Source of the DNA: an uncultured Bacteroidales bacterium
GTDB lineage: Bacteria; Bacteroidota; Bacteroidia; Bacteroidales; Paludibacteraceae
Assembly: GCA_902771935.1 (NCBI GenBank)
Contig: CACXYM010000007.1
Span: 62,001-126,000, forward strand
DNA: 64,000 nucleotides
Direction: 5' to 3'
The position numbers and the translations under genes were made by a program. Shown here piece by piece: positions 17,735-26,165 of the stretch (position 1 is the stretch's first letter; every line of letters begins with the position of its first letter). Below the pieces are notes generated by a model. It was not told the origin of the DNA. It was given only the letters and a program-made list of their open reading frames with translations, and did not search any database.

Positions 17735-18221
17735 ATGAGAATCATCTCTGGTAAATATGGGGGGAGGCGTTTGTCTCCCCCTAAAAATATCACAGCAAGG
17801 CCTACAACGGACTTTGCCAAGGAGAGTTTGTTCAACCTACTCAATAACCGCCTTGACTTTGAGGGAATAGACGTGCTCGACTTATTTGCCGGAACAGGAG
17901 GAATAGGTCTGGAGTTTATCGCAGCAAAACTTTATTATTTCCGCCTGCAAGCAGTTAGGAGTCAACAACTTAACCGTCATCCGTGGTGACGTATTCCGCT
18001 ATCTAAATGCCTGCAAAATACGCTATGACTTCATTTACGCTGACCCTCCTTACGCATTAGACCGATTGCCCGAAATACCGGACATTATTTTCGATAATGA
18101 GCTGTTAAAAGAAAATGGAATGTTCGTTCTTGAACACTCCAAATCCAATGATTTCAGCAGCCATCCGCATTTCGTAGAGAAGCGCGTGTATGGCAGCGTC
18201 AACTTCTCATTCTTCCGCTGA
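17735..18221 (+). pseudogene. rsmD: 16S rRNA m2G966 methyltransferase RsmD, broken by internal deletion
   Basis: The first frame reads MRIISGKYGGRRL.PPKN..ARPTTDFAKESLFN, then the SAM motif LDLFAGTGGIGLEFIA, and then ends at TGA 17987-17989. A second frame resumes at about 17946 with ISACKQLGVNNLTVIRGDVFRYL, the catalytic YADPPYA, and ends at TGA 18219-18221. Intact RsmD has about 16-18 extra residues at the break (the V..VE acidic SAM ligand region). A deletion of 3n+2 bases explains both the missing residues and the frame change. No full-length enzyme can be made unless this is an assembly error. Confidence 0.8.
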
Positions 18222-18236
18222 TTCGTCAGCCAAAGT

Positions 18237-19346
18237 CTATTCGTTGACGATTTCTATGCGTCCGTGGTGCTTCTTGTGCCTGAACCACAGTCCATAAACC
18301 TCGGAGCAGTTTCCTGCAGTAATAAAAGCCTTAATCTTATTCGAACGTATATACTCCATCAGAGCAGCAAACTCGTCCTGCGTGAGCAGCACTTGAATCT
18401 CCTTATGCGCCTCTCCAGAGTAACCTCCTTGAATGTCATAGAGCGAGCATCCGCGCACCAGCGTATCCACGATATACGAGCGCACTTTCTCCCAGTCTTC
18501 TGCAATAATACAAACACGCTTACGACGATTGAAGGCGTCTGTGAAGTGATTAATTACCAGTCCGTTAATCCATGTGCCTATCAAGCCGATAACCACCATG
18601 CGGAAATCGTTAATCATGAACGCGGAGCAGCATATCAACGCGCCACCGATACTAACCGAAACGCCAATATCAAAGTGCAAGTACTTATTAATAATCTTCG
18701 CCAGAATATCCAAACCACCGGTCGAAGCATTAATGCGGAACTCAAGTGCTTGACAAGCCGAAAGCAGCAGTACAAAGCACAATAAGTCAAACCATACGTC
18801 GCCAAGACCTAAACCTGCCGACATAACCGAACCTTTCACCTGTTCAAGAACTTCTCCGGCACGACTAAGCAAATAAGGGTTGCCGTTGGCATCCAGCACT
18901 GTTTGACCAGCTTGCAACTGCTCTAAAATAGCGGGATTATCGATAACGTGATGCGTAAAATTGGTATAAGGATATATTCTGTCCCACATTTGCGTTAATG
19001 GACCAAGAATCATCGCAGTATAGACTGTTTTAGCGCCGAACTCATTACCTATCAGCAAGAAAGCAAGTAATAGCAGGAACGCATTAATACCCATCACCAA
19101 ATAAGAGAATGTGTCTGCATTTCCGCCGACAATGGTATTGATAACGATACTCAGACCCGATATTGTTCCTACAATCAGATGACTCGGAATAAGAAAATAG
19201 TACACCGCAGCTGCGCCCATGATCATACCTACGGTCATCATCACCAATTCCTTCCAGAACTTCTTGGTGTGAAGCGCCTCCCAGAAACTGATGGCTAATT
19301 CTTTCCAATAAGCGGTAGTAAAATAATTTTGAAGTGTGTTTTCCAT
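18237..19346 (-). CDS. YitT family membrane protein (DUF161/DUF2179)
   Basis: 369 residues with about six membrane helices, the SHL.VGT.SGLSIV.N motif, STGGLDILAKI..K in the middle, and a cytosolic C-terminal DUF2179 domain (about 280-365; QGGYSG...I.VLLT..E...L...I). This is the YitT/YqfU architecture. Function is not established; a role as a small-molecule transporter is often suggested. It has a longer hydrophilic loop (about 115-165) than usual. It starts 9 bp after the lysC stop, so it is the last gene of the TPR-ribH-lysC-yitT operon. Confidence 0.88.
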   Translation of the reverse strand: MENTLQNYFTTAYWKELAISFWEALHTKKFWKELVMMTVGMIMGAAAVYYFLIPSHLIVGTISGLSIVINTIVGGNADTFSYLVMGINAFLLLLAFLLIGNEFGAKTVYTAMILGPLTQMWDRIYPYTNFTHHVIDNPAILEQLQAGQTVLDANGNPYLLSRAGEVLEQVKGSVMSAGLGLGDVWFDLLCFVLLLSACQALEFRINASTGGLDILAKIINKYLHFDIGVSVSIGGALICCSAFMINDFRMVVIGLIGTWINGLVINHFTDAFNRRKRVCIIAEDWEKVRSYIVDTLVRGCSLYDIQGGYSGEAHKEIQVLLTQDEFAALMEYIRSNKIKAFITAGNCSEVYGLWFRHKKHHGRIEIVNE

Positions 19347-19355
19347 AATATGTCT

Positions 19356-20591
19356 TTATTCTTTGACAACTAAGCGTGCTGTACGACGCGTTGTTTGAGT
19401 AAGTAGGATATCTCTATGCTCCTGTTCTTTCTTTAATATCTCAGGCGAGGTCCCACGAATAGTGAGCAAACTCAAGCCTTCGTTGTAGGTAACCCGGAAA
19501 GCATCGCTCAGTTCTTTTATCGCATCCGCAACATAGCGTGTATTATCCACGCAAACAGAAATAGTGACAGCTGACGATTGAATTAGGGACACTTTCAGTC
19601 TATGACGGTGGATAATGTCAAATATATGGCTTAGACTTTCTTCCAAAATAAAGGAAAAGTCCTTAGCGCGCATCGTAATGAGCTTTTGGTTCTTACGCCA
19701 AATATAAACCGGCACATCCACGCGTTTGGTGGTCTCGCAGATAACGGAACCTTGTTGCTCAGGAGCATTAAACGGTCTTACGTAAAGCGGAATCTTCTTA
19801 TTCTCGACAGGGCGAATACTCTTCGGGTGAATAACCTGTGCGCCGCTATAAGCTAATTCCACCGCTTCGTCGTAACTCAGTTCCGGAATAAGTATCGTAT
19901 TATCCACCAAGCGTGGATCGGCATTGAGTATTCCGGGCACATCTTTCCAAATGGTTACGCTCTCGGCATCGACAAAGTTCGCCAATAGCGCGGCAGAGTA
20001 GTCACTACCCTCGCGACCTAATGTCGTAAGTAACCCGTCCGAAGTTCCACCGATAAAACCCTGAGTAACAAACACATGCGACTTACTCTGTCTCAACGCG
20101 CCCTTTATGTTCTGCGCCGAAAGAGTTGTATTCACTTTTGCTTCGCGGAAGGTCGTGTCCGTAATCAGCAACTGCGGCATCATCAACAATTCGTTGGCTA
20201 TGCCGTTGGCATTAAAATACGCACTAAGCAAGCGGCTGGAATTCAGTTCGCCGGTACTAACCACTTGGTCGTAAAACTCATCGTAATTAGCAGACCGCGG
20301 AATGTCCGTCACTAAATTTGTTGCAAATAAAGAATCTTGAATAGCCTTATTTAGGCCTAATTTTTGCGCAAGAGCACGGTGTTGATCACGGATAGCCTCG
20401 TACTCACGCAGAGCCTCGTCGTCACGGTTCTCCCAAAGGGCATTAACCACCCTCTCTAAAGCATTGGTTGTCTTGCCGATAGCGGACACAACAACAATCA
20501 GATCGCCTTCTTCTTTAGCAACAATCTGCAAAACGTTTGCTATGCCTTGCGCATCCTTAACCGACGCACCACCGAACTTATAGACTCGCAT
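19356..20591 (-). CDS. lysC: Aspartate kinase
   Basis: 411 residues. VYKFGGASVKDA at the start, VVSAIGKTTNALE, the active-site region TLGREGSDYSAALLA, and a C-terminal regulatory half with ACT-like strands (VSLIQSSAVTISVCVDN). It phosphorylates aspartate as the first step to lysine, threonine and methionine. The C-terminal ACT region is shorter than in classical LysC enzymes, so feedback control may be reduced (inference). No homoserine dehydrogenase fusion is present. The ATG is 1 bp from a period-7 array that contains the ribH stop, indicating tight coupling. Confidence 0.93.
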   Translation of the reverse strand: MRVYKFGGASVKDAQGIANVLQIVAKEEGDLIVVVSAIGKTTNALERVVNALWENRDDEALREYEAIRDQHRALAQKLGLNKAIQDSLFATNLVTDIPRSANYDEFYDQVVSTGELNSSRLLSAYFNANGIANELLMMPQLLITDTTFREAKVNTTLSAQNIKGALRQSKSHVFVTQGFIGGTSDGLLTTLGREGSDYSAALLANFVDAESVTIWKDVPGILNADPRLVDNTILIPELSYDEAVELAYSGAQVIHPKSIRPVENKKIPLYVRPFNAPEQQGSVICETTKRVDVPVYIWRKNQKLITMRAKDFSFILEESLSHIFDIIHRHRLKVSLIQSSAVTISVCVDNTRYVADAIKELSDAFRVTYNEGLSLLTIRGTSPEILKKEQEHRDILLTQTTRRTARLVVKE

Positions 20592-20592
20592 A

Positions 20593-20620
20593 AATCACAA
20601 ATCACAAATGACAAATCACA
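20593..20620 (-). repeat. Period-7 tandem array at the ribH/lysC junction
   Basis: Plus-strand units AATCACA, AATCACA, AATGACA, AATCACA. The ribH TGA (complement of 20616-20618) lies in the array, and the lysC ATG (20591) begins 1 bp beyond it. Confidence 0.85.
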
Positions 20621-21119
20621 AATTCGCCATCCTCATAGCTGTGATAGCTCCTTCTACGCCCTTATTGCCCAGTTTGCCGCCTGCCCTATCCTGTGCTTGC
20701 TCTTTATTAAGCGTCGTGAGCACGGAGAAGATAACGGGCACATGTTTCCCGTCCCACCAACTCGTTACGCCTGCGTTAAGAATAGTCACACCTTGCGTCA
20801 CGCTCTGACACACATAATCGAAATGCGGTGTATCGCCTTGTATCACGCACCCGATAACGATTACCGCGTCGGGTTTACGCCAGCCCTTTTTGATGACTCT
20901 TGCAGCAGCATAAGTCAGCTCCACCGTACCGGGCACATGCGTCACAGAGATATGTTTCTCTTTCACGCCATGCTTGATGAGCGTATCAATCGCGCCCTGA
21001 GCCAAAGCAAAAGTGATTTCGCTGTTCCAATCGGCAACAATAATTGCATAACGCTGACGTGCTAAGACATCAGCGTTAGGCAGTAAGGAAGCGTCATAAT
21101 TAGACAAATCCGTGGTCAT
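20616..21119 (-). CDS. ribH: 6,7-dimethyl-8-ribityllumazine synthase
   Basis: 167 residues, typical length. Motifs: ADWNSEIT (substrate pocket), VPGTVELTYAA, VIGCVIQGDTPHFDYVC with the catalytic His, and GVLT-like FSVLTTLNKEQAQDRAGGK.GNKG. It condenses the ribityl-pyrimidine with dihydroxybutanone phosphate, the penultimate step of riboflavin synthesis, usually as a 60-mer capsid or pentamer. It overlaps the upstream TPR gene by 1 bp (TAATG). No FMN riboswitch is visible upstream, and no other rib genes are nearby. Confidence 0.96.
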   Translation of the reverse strand: MTTDLSNYDASLLPNADVLARQRYAIIVADWNSEITFALAQGAIDTLIKHGVKEKHISVTHVPGTVELTYAAARVIKKGWRKPDAVIVIGCVIQGDTPHFDYVCQSVTQGVTILNAGVTSWWDGKHVPVIFSVLTTLNKEQAQDRAGGKLGNKGVEGAITAMRMANL

Positions 21120-21796
21120 TATTTCGCGATTTCAATATATTTATCGATATCGTTAGCCTCAGATGATTGAGGATATTTGGCCTTAATAGTCTCAAAAGCT
21201 TGTTTAGCGGAATGATTGTCACCTAACTCGAGGTAAACAAGACCGGCTTTCTTCAAACTCATCGGAGCAATGAGGTCGTTTTCAGAGTGAGCGGCCTTCT
21301 CGTAAGCACGAACAGCTTTGCCGTACTCTTGCAGTTCTACGTAAGCATCGCCCAGCATTTGGCTTGCAGCAGGACCGATATTCACATCTTTCGCTTTGAA
21401 GCGTTTGAGATAATTAGCGGCTTGCTCATAATCACCGAGTTGGAAATAGCAGATACCTGCGTAAAGAGCTGCCAATTTACCGGTCTTATAGAGTTTGTAG
21501 CTGTCTGCTGTCTCAGCGAAACCGATACATTCTGCCTCATCACCATTCAGCGCTTTCTCATAATCGCCTGCTTGGAAATAAACGACAGACTTTGCATTTT
21601 CGTTACTTGCCTCTAATGATTTAGGTTTGATTACGTAGTTATTGAGCGCGATAATACCCAACACTACAACTACGATACCTGTAATAACCCAAGTAATGAG
21701 GTTCGAGTTGTCCTCAATCCATTGACCGGTGGTAGAGAGAGCTTCGCCTACTTCTTGGAGTTGCTCATCCTCTTTTTTGAAATTTTTCTTTGCCAT
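21119..21796 (-). CDS. Membrane-anchored TPR protein
   Basis: 225 residues. A charged N-terminal cytosolic segment (KKNFKKEDEQLQEVGEAL) precedes a single membrane helix at about 33-52 (LITWVITGIVVVVLGIIAL). It is followed by at least three tetratricopeptide repeats (YFQLGDYEQAANYLKRF, DAYVELQEYGKAVRAYEKA, LVYLELGDNHSAKQAFETI). This resembles the YfgM/ancillary translocon type of TPR protein, which assists folding of exported proteins; that link is inference. It is the first gene of the operon and is served by the promoter at 21835-21866. Confidence 0.87.
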   Translation of the reverse strand: MAKKNFKKEDEQLQEVGEALSTTGQWIEDNSNLITWVITGIVVVVLGIIALNNYVIKPKSLEASNENAKSVVYFQAGDYEKALNGDEAECIGFAETADSYKLYKTGKLAALYAGICYFQLGDYEQAANYLKRFKAKDVNIGPAASQMLGDAYVELQEYGKAVRAYEKAAHSENDLIAPMSLKKAGLVYLELGDNHSAKQAFETIKAKYPQSSEANDIDKYIEIAK

Positions 21797-21834
21797 AAAT
21801 ATGTTTAGTTAATATGATTTCACAAAAAACCGCG

Positions 21835-21866
21835 CAAAGGTAGTGCTTTTTTTGCATATATGCAAA
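21835..21866 (-). promoter_or_regulatory. Bacteroidetes-type promoter for the TPR-ribH-lysC operon
   Basis: On the minus strand TTTG (21863-21866), 20-bp spacer, TACCTTTG (21835-21842), 39 bp before the ATG at 21796. Confidence 0.8.
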
Positions 21867-22090
21867 TAAAACGCAAAAAAAATAGTAGAATGCTGCATTT
21901 TTTGCACAAAAAAGCGCCGAACCACTCTCTCGTGAAAACTCCTAAAAACAGGATTTAAGGTGTACCGGTTCTTTGTAATCCGATCTCATCGCTACGCTTT
22001 CGCGGTCACGGCGTAGAGGCTCGGCGCGCCATTGAAAGGGCATTTACCTTAGTAATAATTATGTGTTGAGTTTTCCGGTTTCTTGGGTTC

Positions 22091-22197
22091 GACGCTCGCT
22101 TAAACTAAGGCTTGCACGACTTGCAACCTCGTTGCTCGTAAAGTGCTACGCCTTGTTCGACGCTCTCCCCATATGAGCTTAGCTCTATGGGGGCCCA
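22091..22197 (+). repeat. Two-hairpin intergenic element, copy B
   Basis: Shares with 269-369 the blocks gacgct, aaggcttgcacgact, gtaaagtgc, cgccttg and CCCC...GGGG. Stem 1 is GCAAC/GTTGC (22123-22127 with 22131-22135) inside ACGA/TCGT. Stem 2 is CCCC-ATA-GAGC (22167-22178, T bulge) with GCTC-TAT-GGGG (22182-22192). Both stems differ from copy A in sequence but pair just as well. It lies directly downstream of the minus-strand porin gene, in opposite orientation to it; copy A is in the same orientation as lptD. Confidence 0.6.
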
Positions 22198-22207
22198 TTT
22201 ACAAATT

Positions 22208-23671
22208 TTACTTTGTATGGAAGTCGAGGGTCAGGACTATATTATGTGTTGCAGCACTCCAGTCTGTTGGAGTTGCCATCTCATGAGCAAAAGTGCGGCC
22301 GTCTTGCCAGCGATAACGGTAGGCAGCATGTATCCTGAAGTTCTTGCCACGATAACCAAATCCGGCGCTTGCGTAATGCGAACGCTTAATAAATTGCGAA
22401 TACGCATCTGTTCGCACCGTATTCTCGGGCAAAACACCAGCTGTATATTGTTTCGATTTGAGGAATGTGGACTCAAAAGCATAGCCTGCCTCAAGGAAGA
22501 AACAGTCTGTTATCACCCCCTCAATTCCTGCGCGCAAAGTGTGCACATCGTCGATTGCTTTCTGATGAGCAAGGTCATATTGAAGCGAAAGCAAACCATA
22601 GTTCTTCAGTTGAAAAGCCAAACCGGCTGACACACGGAGAGGAGTCGTCCAAGCGCGGTCTGTATAGGAGTTCTCCGGCGAACGAGAGGAGAAAGATGTT
22701 TTCTCATTTTCGCCCTTCTTATCATTCCACATGTAGATATTCGACTTCATGTCGCCGTAATTGAGGGTCGTTAGCGATATAGCACTCGGCGTAGTCAACG
22801 AAGCACCTAAACGCAACCACCGTAGCGGATGGCCTATTACACCAAATACGCCGTTCACGCCAACACCCGACTGATGTACATAGCTGTTATTGTCCAAACT
22901 GCAGTCGTCGCCAAACAACTCGTAGTACTGCGCGCTCTGCGTATGGTCTATAGAGATAATATTCAAAGTAGCACCCAGGAACACTTTATTGGAGATATTA
23001 CCACCCCAACTCAATCCGAACTGGTCGATACTTCCATATTCGTGAATCGTGAGTTGGTTGCGGTCAACCACCTGTCCTGCTTCTAATAGCGAGTACCAGC
23101 GTTTTGAATCCGCTACGTCCGGTGAAATAAGATAAGTATCGTATGCCATATTGCTCAGCCAGTTCTCGGTATCCCAACGGCTGGCAGGTTGCAAGGCCGA
23201 CTCATCCACACCTTTGGTTTTCATCGCAATCACATCCGTCAGCGAGTTAATTTCATTGCTCATGGATATCTTGTACCTGCGGTTATAGGTGGCGATATTG
23301 TTGTACGAAACCATCACATTATTCGTAATCATACCTCTGTCGCGCGCTTGATCGACCCAACCGAAAACAAAGGAAGCCTGAGAAACTGAGAATTTGTTGC
23401 GTGCGCCATCCGAACGGGTTTGTCCGGGAACATTCATACGGTCAACATCTACATACATAGAAAGGCTTACGTCCCAGCGTCTGAACACACCTAATCCGGC
23501 TGGGTTAACGTTGGCGGCAGACGGATCACCTCCTACAGCTGTCATAGCACCTGCTAAACCGACATAACGTGCTGAACCCAACAAATCACGTTGAGCCAGT
23601 ATTTGCGCATCTTGTGCTTGCAAAGCAAGCGCAAAACAAAGCAACGTTACTATGAATGTCAGTTTTTTCAT
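22208..23671 (-). CDS. OmpP1/FadL-type outer-membrane transport protein
   Basis: 487 residues: signal peptide (MKKLTFIVTLLCFALALQA), then ARYVGLAGAMTAVGGDPSAANVNPAGLGVFRRWD, the N-terminal hatch signature of the OmpP1/FadL/TodX family, then a long run of amphipathic strands ending in HNIVLTLDFHTK. Family members import hydrophobic molecules across the outer membrane; the substrate here is unknown. Its ATG overlaps the stop of the small upstream gene (TCAT at 23668-23671 on the plus strand), indicating coupling in the Lrp-trpS-small-porin run. Confidence 0.85.
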   Translation of the reverse strand: MKKLTFIVTLLCFALALQAQDAQILAQRDLLGSARYVGLAGAMTAVGGDPSAANVNPAGLGVFRRWDVSLSMYVDVDRMNVPGQTRSDGARNKFSVSQASFVFGWVDQARDRGMITNNVMVSYNNIATYNRRYKISMSNEINSLTDVIAMKTKGVDESALQPASRWDTENWLSNMAYDTYLISPDVADSKRWYSLLEAGQVVDRNQLTIHEYGSIDQFGLSWGGNISNKVFLGATLNIISIDHTQSAQYYELFGDDCSLDNNSYVHQSGVGVNGVFGVIGHPLRWLRLGASLTTPSAISLTTLNYGDMKSNIYMWNDKKGENEKTSFSSRSPENSYTDRAWTTPLRVSAGLAFQLKNYGLLSLQYDLAHQKAIDDVHTLRAGIEGVITDCFFLEAGYAFESTFLKSKQYTAGVLPENTVRTDAYSQFIKRSHYASAGFGYRGKNFRIHAAYRYRWQDGRTFAHEMATPTDWSAATHNIVLTLDFHTK

Positions 23672-23943
23672 CTATGAATAACAGCTTTTACTATCGTGTC
23701 ACTATGTTGCGTCACAGAGTCTTCTATATACGTTATTCTGCTCGTCTGAACGGGTTGTACCGGTTGGTTAACGGTCTGCGCATTAGTATTTGTTTGTGGC
23801 TGGTTATAAATGACCACTCTATCCTCAGGCCAAAAATAGACATCATCGACATTTTGTATCACTGTGATGTCATCGGCAATCGCCCACCCTGTTAGAGCAG
23901 ATACTACAAAAACCGTGCCTAATATGATCAAATACTTCTTCAT
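23668..23943 (-). CDS. Small exported or membrane-anchored protein, unknown
   Basis: 91 residues from the second ATG (MKKYLIILGTVFVVSALTGWAIA), which gives a clean signal peptide or anchor; an ATG two codons upstream (23949) is possible. The remainder is low-complexity, Val/Gln/Thr rich (QPQTNTNAQTVNQPVQPVQT), with no recognised domain. It sits between trpS (8 bp away) and the porin gene (4-bp overlap), so it is probably a real coding sequence. Function unknown. Confidence 0.6.
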   Translation of the reverse strand: MKKYLIILGTVFVVSALTGWAIADDITVIQNVDDVYFWPEDRVVIYNQPQTNTNAQTVNQPVQPVQTSRITYIEDSVTQHSDTIVKAVIHR

Positions 23944-23951
23944 ATGCATTT

Positions 23952-24938
23952 TTACACGCGGAAGCCGATTATCTCACGCACTTCTTTTATCGTAGCGGCG
24001 GCACGTTGACGGGCTTTTTCCGCACCGGCTGCTGCCACTTCATCGAGGAAGGTTTGGTTAGCCTGATACTCTTGGATTTTCTCGCGGATAGGAGCACAGA
24101 AAGCATTAATATCTTCAGCCAGTTGTTTCTTCAAGTCGCCATAACGAATAGTCATATTGTTGTAGGCATCGTTAAAGAAATCATAGGTTTCCTTACTCGA
24201 CACTAAATCCATAATAGTGAACAAGTTAGCAATTGGTTCGGGTTTTTCTTGATTCAGTTGCGTTGGTCCGGAGTCTGTTACGGCACGCATTACTTTCTTC
24301 TTGATGGTAGCTTCGTCATCGCACAAGTACAGCGCATTGCCTTCGCTCTTACCCATCTTGCCAGTGCCGTTCAGTCCCGGCACTTTAACCGCGTTCTTAT
24401 TGAAGTGATAGGACTCAGGCTCTTTGAAGTATTCCACGTTGTAGATGCGGTTGAAACGACGTGCAAAAAGGCGTGCCATCTCCATATTCTGTTCCTGGTC
24501 CTTACCTACCGGCACTTTGTCAGCCTTGTGCATCAATATATCCGCTGCCATCAGACAAGGGTATGTCAGAAGGCCTGCATTCACATTATCCGGCTGCGTG
24601 CGGGCTTTGTCCTTGAAGGATGTAACTCGCTCTAACTCACCAAGATAGGCATTCATATTCAGGTAGAGATATAACTCCAGCACCTCTTTCACATCGCTCT
24701 GGATATAAATTGGTGCTTTGTTCGGATCAATACCGCAAGCCAAGTATTCACTAAGGATTACGCGCGCGCTACGGCGAATATCTTCCGGTGTCGGATGCGT
24801 TGTTAGAGAGTGCCAGTCGGCAATAAAGAACATGGACTCATACTCATCCTGCATCTGCACGAAACTCTTCACAGCACCAAAATAGTTACCAAGGTGCAAA
24901 TTACCCGTAGGCCGTATACCAGATATTACTCTTTCCAT
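23952..24938 (-). CDS. trpS: Tryptophanyl-tRNA synthetase
   Basis: 328 residues. Class I signatures: the HIGH-like TGNLHLGNYFGA near residues 11-22 and the KMSKS-like GKMGKSEGNA about residue 195, plus the TrpRS-typical MADILMHKAD.VPVGKDQEQ..E. It charges tRNA-Trp in the cytosol. Normal length for bacterial TrpRS. It follows an Lrp-family regulator; the junction carries a period-7 array containing the regulator's stop and ending 2 bp before the trpS ATG. No attenuator or T-box is visible. Confidence 0.97.
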   Translation of the reverse strand: MERVISGIRPTGNLHLGNYFGAVKSFVQMQDEYESMFFIADWHSLTTHPTPEDIRRSARVILSEYLACGIDPNKAPIYIQSDVKEVLELYLYLNMNAYLGELERVTSFKDKARTQPDNVNAGLLTYPCLMAADILMHKADKVPVGKDQEQNMEMARLFARRFNRIYNVEYFKEPESYHFNKNAVKVPGLNGTGKMGKSEGNALYLCDDEATIKKKVMRAVTDSGPTQLNQEKPEPIANLFTIMDLVSSKETYDFFNDAYNNMTIRYGDLKKQLAEDINAFCAPIREKIQEYQANQTFLDEVAAAGAEKARQRAAATIKEVREIIGFRV

Positions 24939-24940
24939 AA

Positions 24941-24975
24941 GTATTCAGTATTCAATATTCATTAATCATTCAATC
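24941..24975 (-). repeat. Period-7 tandem array at the lrp/trpS junction
   Basis: Plus-strand units GTATTCA, GTATTCA, ATATTCA, TTAATCA, then a decayed TTCAATC. The Lrp-gene TGA (complement of 24966-24968) is in the fourth unit; the trpS start is at 24938. Confidence 0.8.
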
Positions 24976-25421
24976 GGCACGTTCCGATAAATCTTCTGGT
25001 CAAGGCAAGTCAGTGTCTCGGTATTAGCCACACCGTTAATTTCCTGTATCTTGCCGTTCAGAATACGCATCAAGTCTTGGTCGTCCTTAGCAAATACTTT
25101 CACCATCATCGAGTACGCACCGAGCGTAAACTGCGTTTCTACTACTTCCGGAATTTTCTCCAGTTCTTTGGTCACGGAGTTGTACATCGACCCTTTTTCC
25201 AGCGTAAGACCAATTAGGACGCATAGGTTATAACCAAGCATTTTCGGATTAACCTGATAACCGGAACCGAGTAACACCCCATTTTCCAACATTTTCTGCA
25301 CGCGTTGATGAACAGCTGCGCGACTGACACCACATTCCTCCGCCACATCTTTAAAAGGAGTTCGTGCGTTTTCAGTAATAACTCGCAAAATCTGACGGTC
25401 TAATTTATCGATTTTTTCCAT
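24966..25421 (-). CDS. Lrp/AsnC-family transcription regulator
   Basis: 151 residues from ATG 25421 (MEKIDKLDRQIL). An upstream ATG at 25445 lies inside the promoter and is rejected. The N-terminal winged helix (DVAEECGVSRAAVHQRVQKMLENGVL) is followed by the AsnC ligand/oligomerisation domain (NLCVLIGLTLEKGS, VVETQFTLGAYSMMVKVFAKD). Such proteins form octamers that respond to amino acids. The ligand is not predictable; linkage with trpS is suggestive only. The minus-strand promoter TACTTTTG at 25443-25450 has a weak GTTG at -33. Confidence 0.9.
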   Translation of the reverse strand: MEKIDKLDRQILRVITENARTPFKDVAEECGVSRAAVHQRVQKMLENGVLLGSGYQVNPKMLGYNLCVLIGLTLEKGSMYNSVTKELEKIPEVVETQFTLGAYSMMVKVFAKDDQDLMRILNGKIQEINGVANTETLTCLDQKIYRNVPIE

Positions 25422-25458
25422 ACTATTATTTAATTTTGCATGCAAAAGTACAACTTTT

Positions 25459-25490
25459 TTTGGATATATGCAACTTTTTTACTACTTTTG
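25459..25490 (+). promoter_or_regulatory. Bacteroidetes-type promoter for the O-methyltransferase gene
   Basis: TTTG 25459-25462, 20-bp spacer, TACTTTTG 25483-25490, 40 bp before ATG 25531. It is divergent from and close to the Lrp-gene promoter. Confidence 0.75.
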
Positions 25491-25530
25491 CAGCGATTTT
25501 TAGTAAAAAACAGCACTTTTAGGTAGAAAT

Positions 25531-26157
25531 ATGTCACTTGAGGAGTATATTGAACAACACAGCTCACCGGAAAATGAAGTATTGGCTGCCATTAATCGCA
25601 GTACGAATATCCATGTTCTGAATCCACACATGTTGTCCGGCCAAGTCCAGGGACGCGTGCTGTCTTTTCTGTCGCAGATGATACGGCCGAAGCGCATCCT
25701 TGAATTGGGCACTTTCACAGGCTACTCTGCCCTTTGCCTCGCGGAAGGACTGCCGGAAGACGGTGAGCTTATCACCATTGAGCATAACGACGAATTGGAA
25801 GAGATTATTAGACGTAACCTCGCTCTTTCTCCGCTTGGTGCACGAGTCGATTTGCGTATTGGAGATTGCAAATTAGTGATTGAAGATTTGGAAGGTTCCT
25901 TCGACCTGGTGTTTATTGATGCGGATAAGCGGGAATACTGCGCGTATTATGACTTAGTATTCGATTTGGTGCGTCCCAGTGGCTGGATACTGGCGGACAA
26001 CACTCTCTGGGACGGACACATCATCGACTCGGCTTACGACCGTGATAAACAGACTCTTGGCCTACGTGCTTTCAACGACCGTATAGCCGCTGATTCGCGC
26101 GTGGAAGAGGTTATATTACCTATCCGCGACGGACTAACATTGATACATAAAAAATAA
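25531..26157 (+). CDS. Class I SAM O-methyltransferase (caffeoyl-CoA/catechol type)
   Basis: 208 residues. Motif I ILELGTFTGYSALCLAEGL, the acidic IEHNDE, FDLVFIDADKREYCAYYD with the metal-binding Asp, and ILADNTLWDG identify the O-methyltransferase 3 family, SAM-dependent and Mg-dependent. Substrate not known for Bacteroidetes members. It begins a plus-strand unit with the DUF389 gene 8 bp after its stop. Length and motifs are intact. Confidence 0.92.
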   Translation: MSLEEYIEQHSSPENEVLAAINRSTNIHVLNPHMLSGQVQGRVLSFLSQMIRPKRILELGTFTGYSALCLAEGLPEDGELITIEHNDELEEIIRRNLALSPLGARVDLRIGDCKLVIEDLEGSFDLVFIDADKREYCAYYDLVFDLVRPSGWILADNTLWDGHIIDSAYDRDKQTLGLRAFNDRIAADSRVEEVILPIRDGLTLIHKK

Positions 26158-26165
26158 TACACAAT

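Larger units (their letters stand above)
21797..22207. other. 411-bp gap: promoter, hairpin region, element B
   Basis: From left to right: the minus-strand promoter (21835-21866); AT-rich DNA; a hairpin CTACGC (21992-21997)/GCGTAG (22011-22016) within a locally GC-rich block; and element copy B (22091-22197) that runs up to the stop codon of the porin gene at 22208. No supported coding frame. Confidence 0.65.

Noticed and set aside
21797-21960. FMN riboswitch upstream of the ribH operon
   Set aside because: The 5' region from the promoter to the first ATG is about 30 bases, far too short, and lacks the conserved RFN blocks.
24939-24965. T-box or tryptophan attenuator before trpS
   Set aside because: The gap is only 27 bp of period-7 repeat with no stem or specifier loop.
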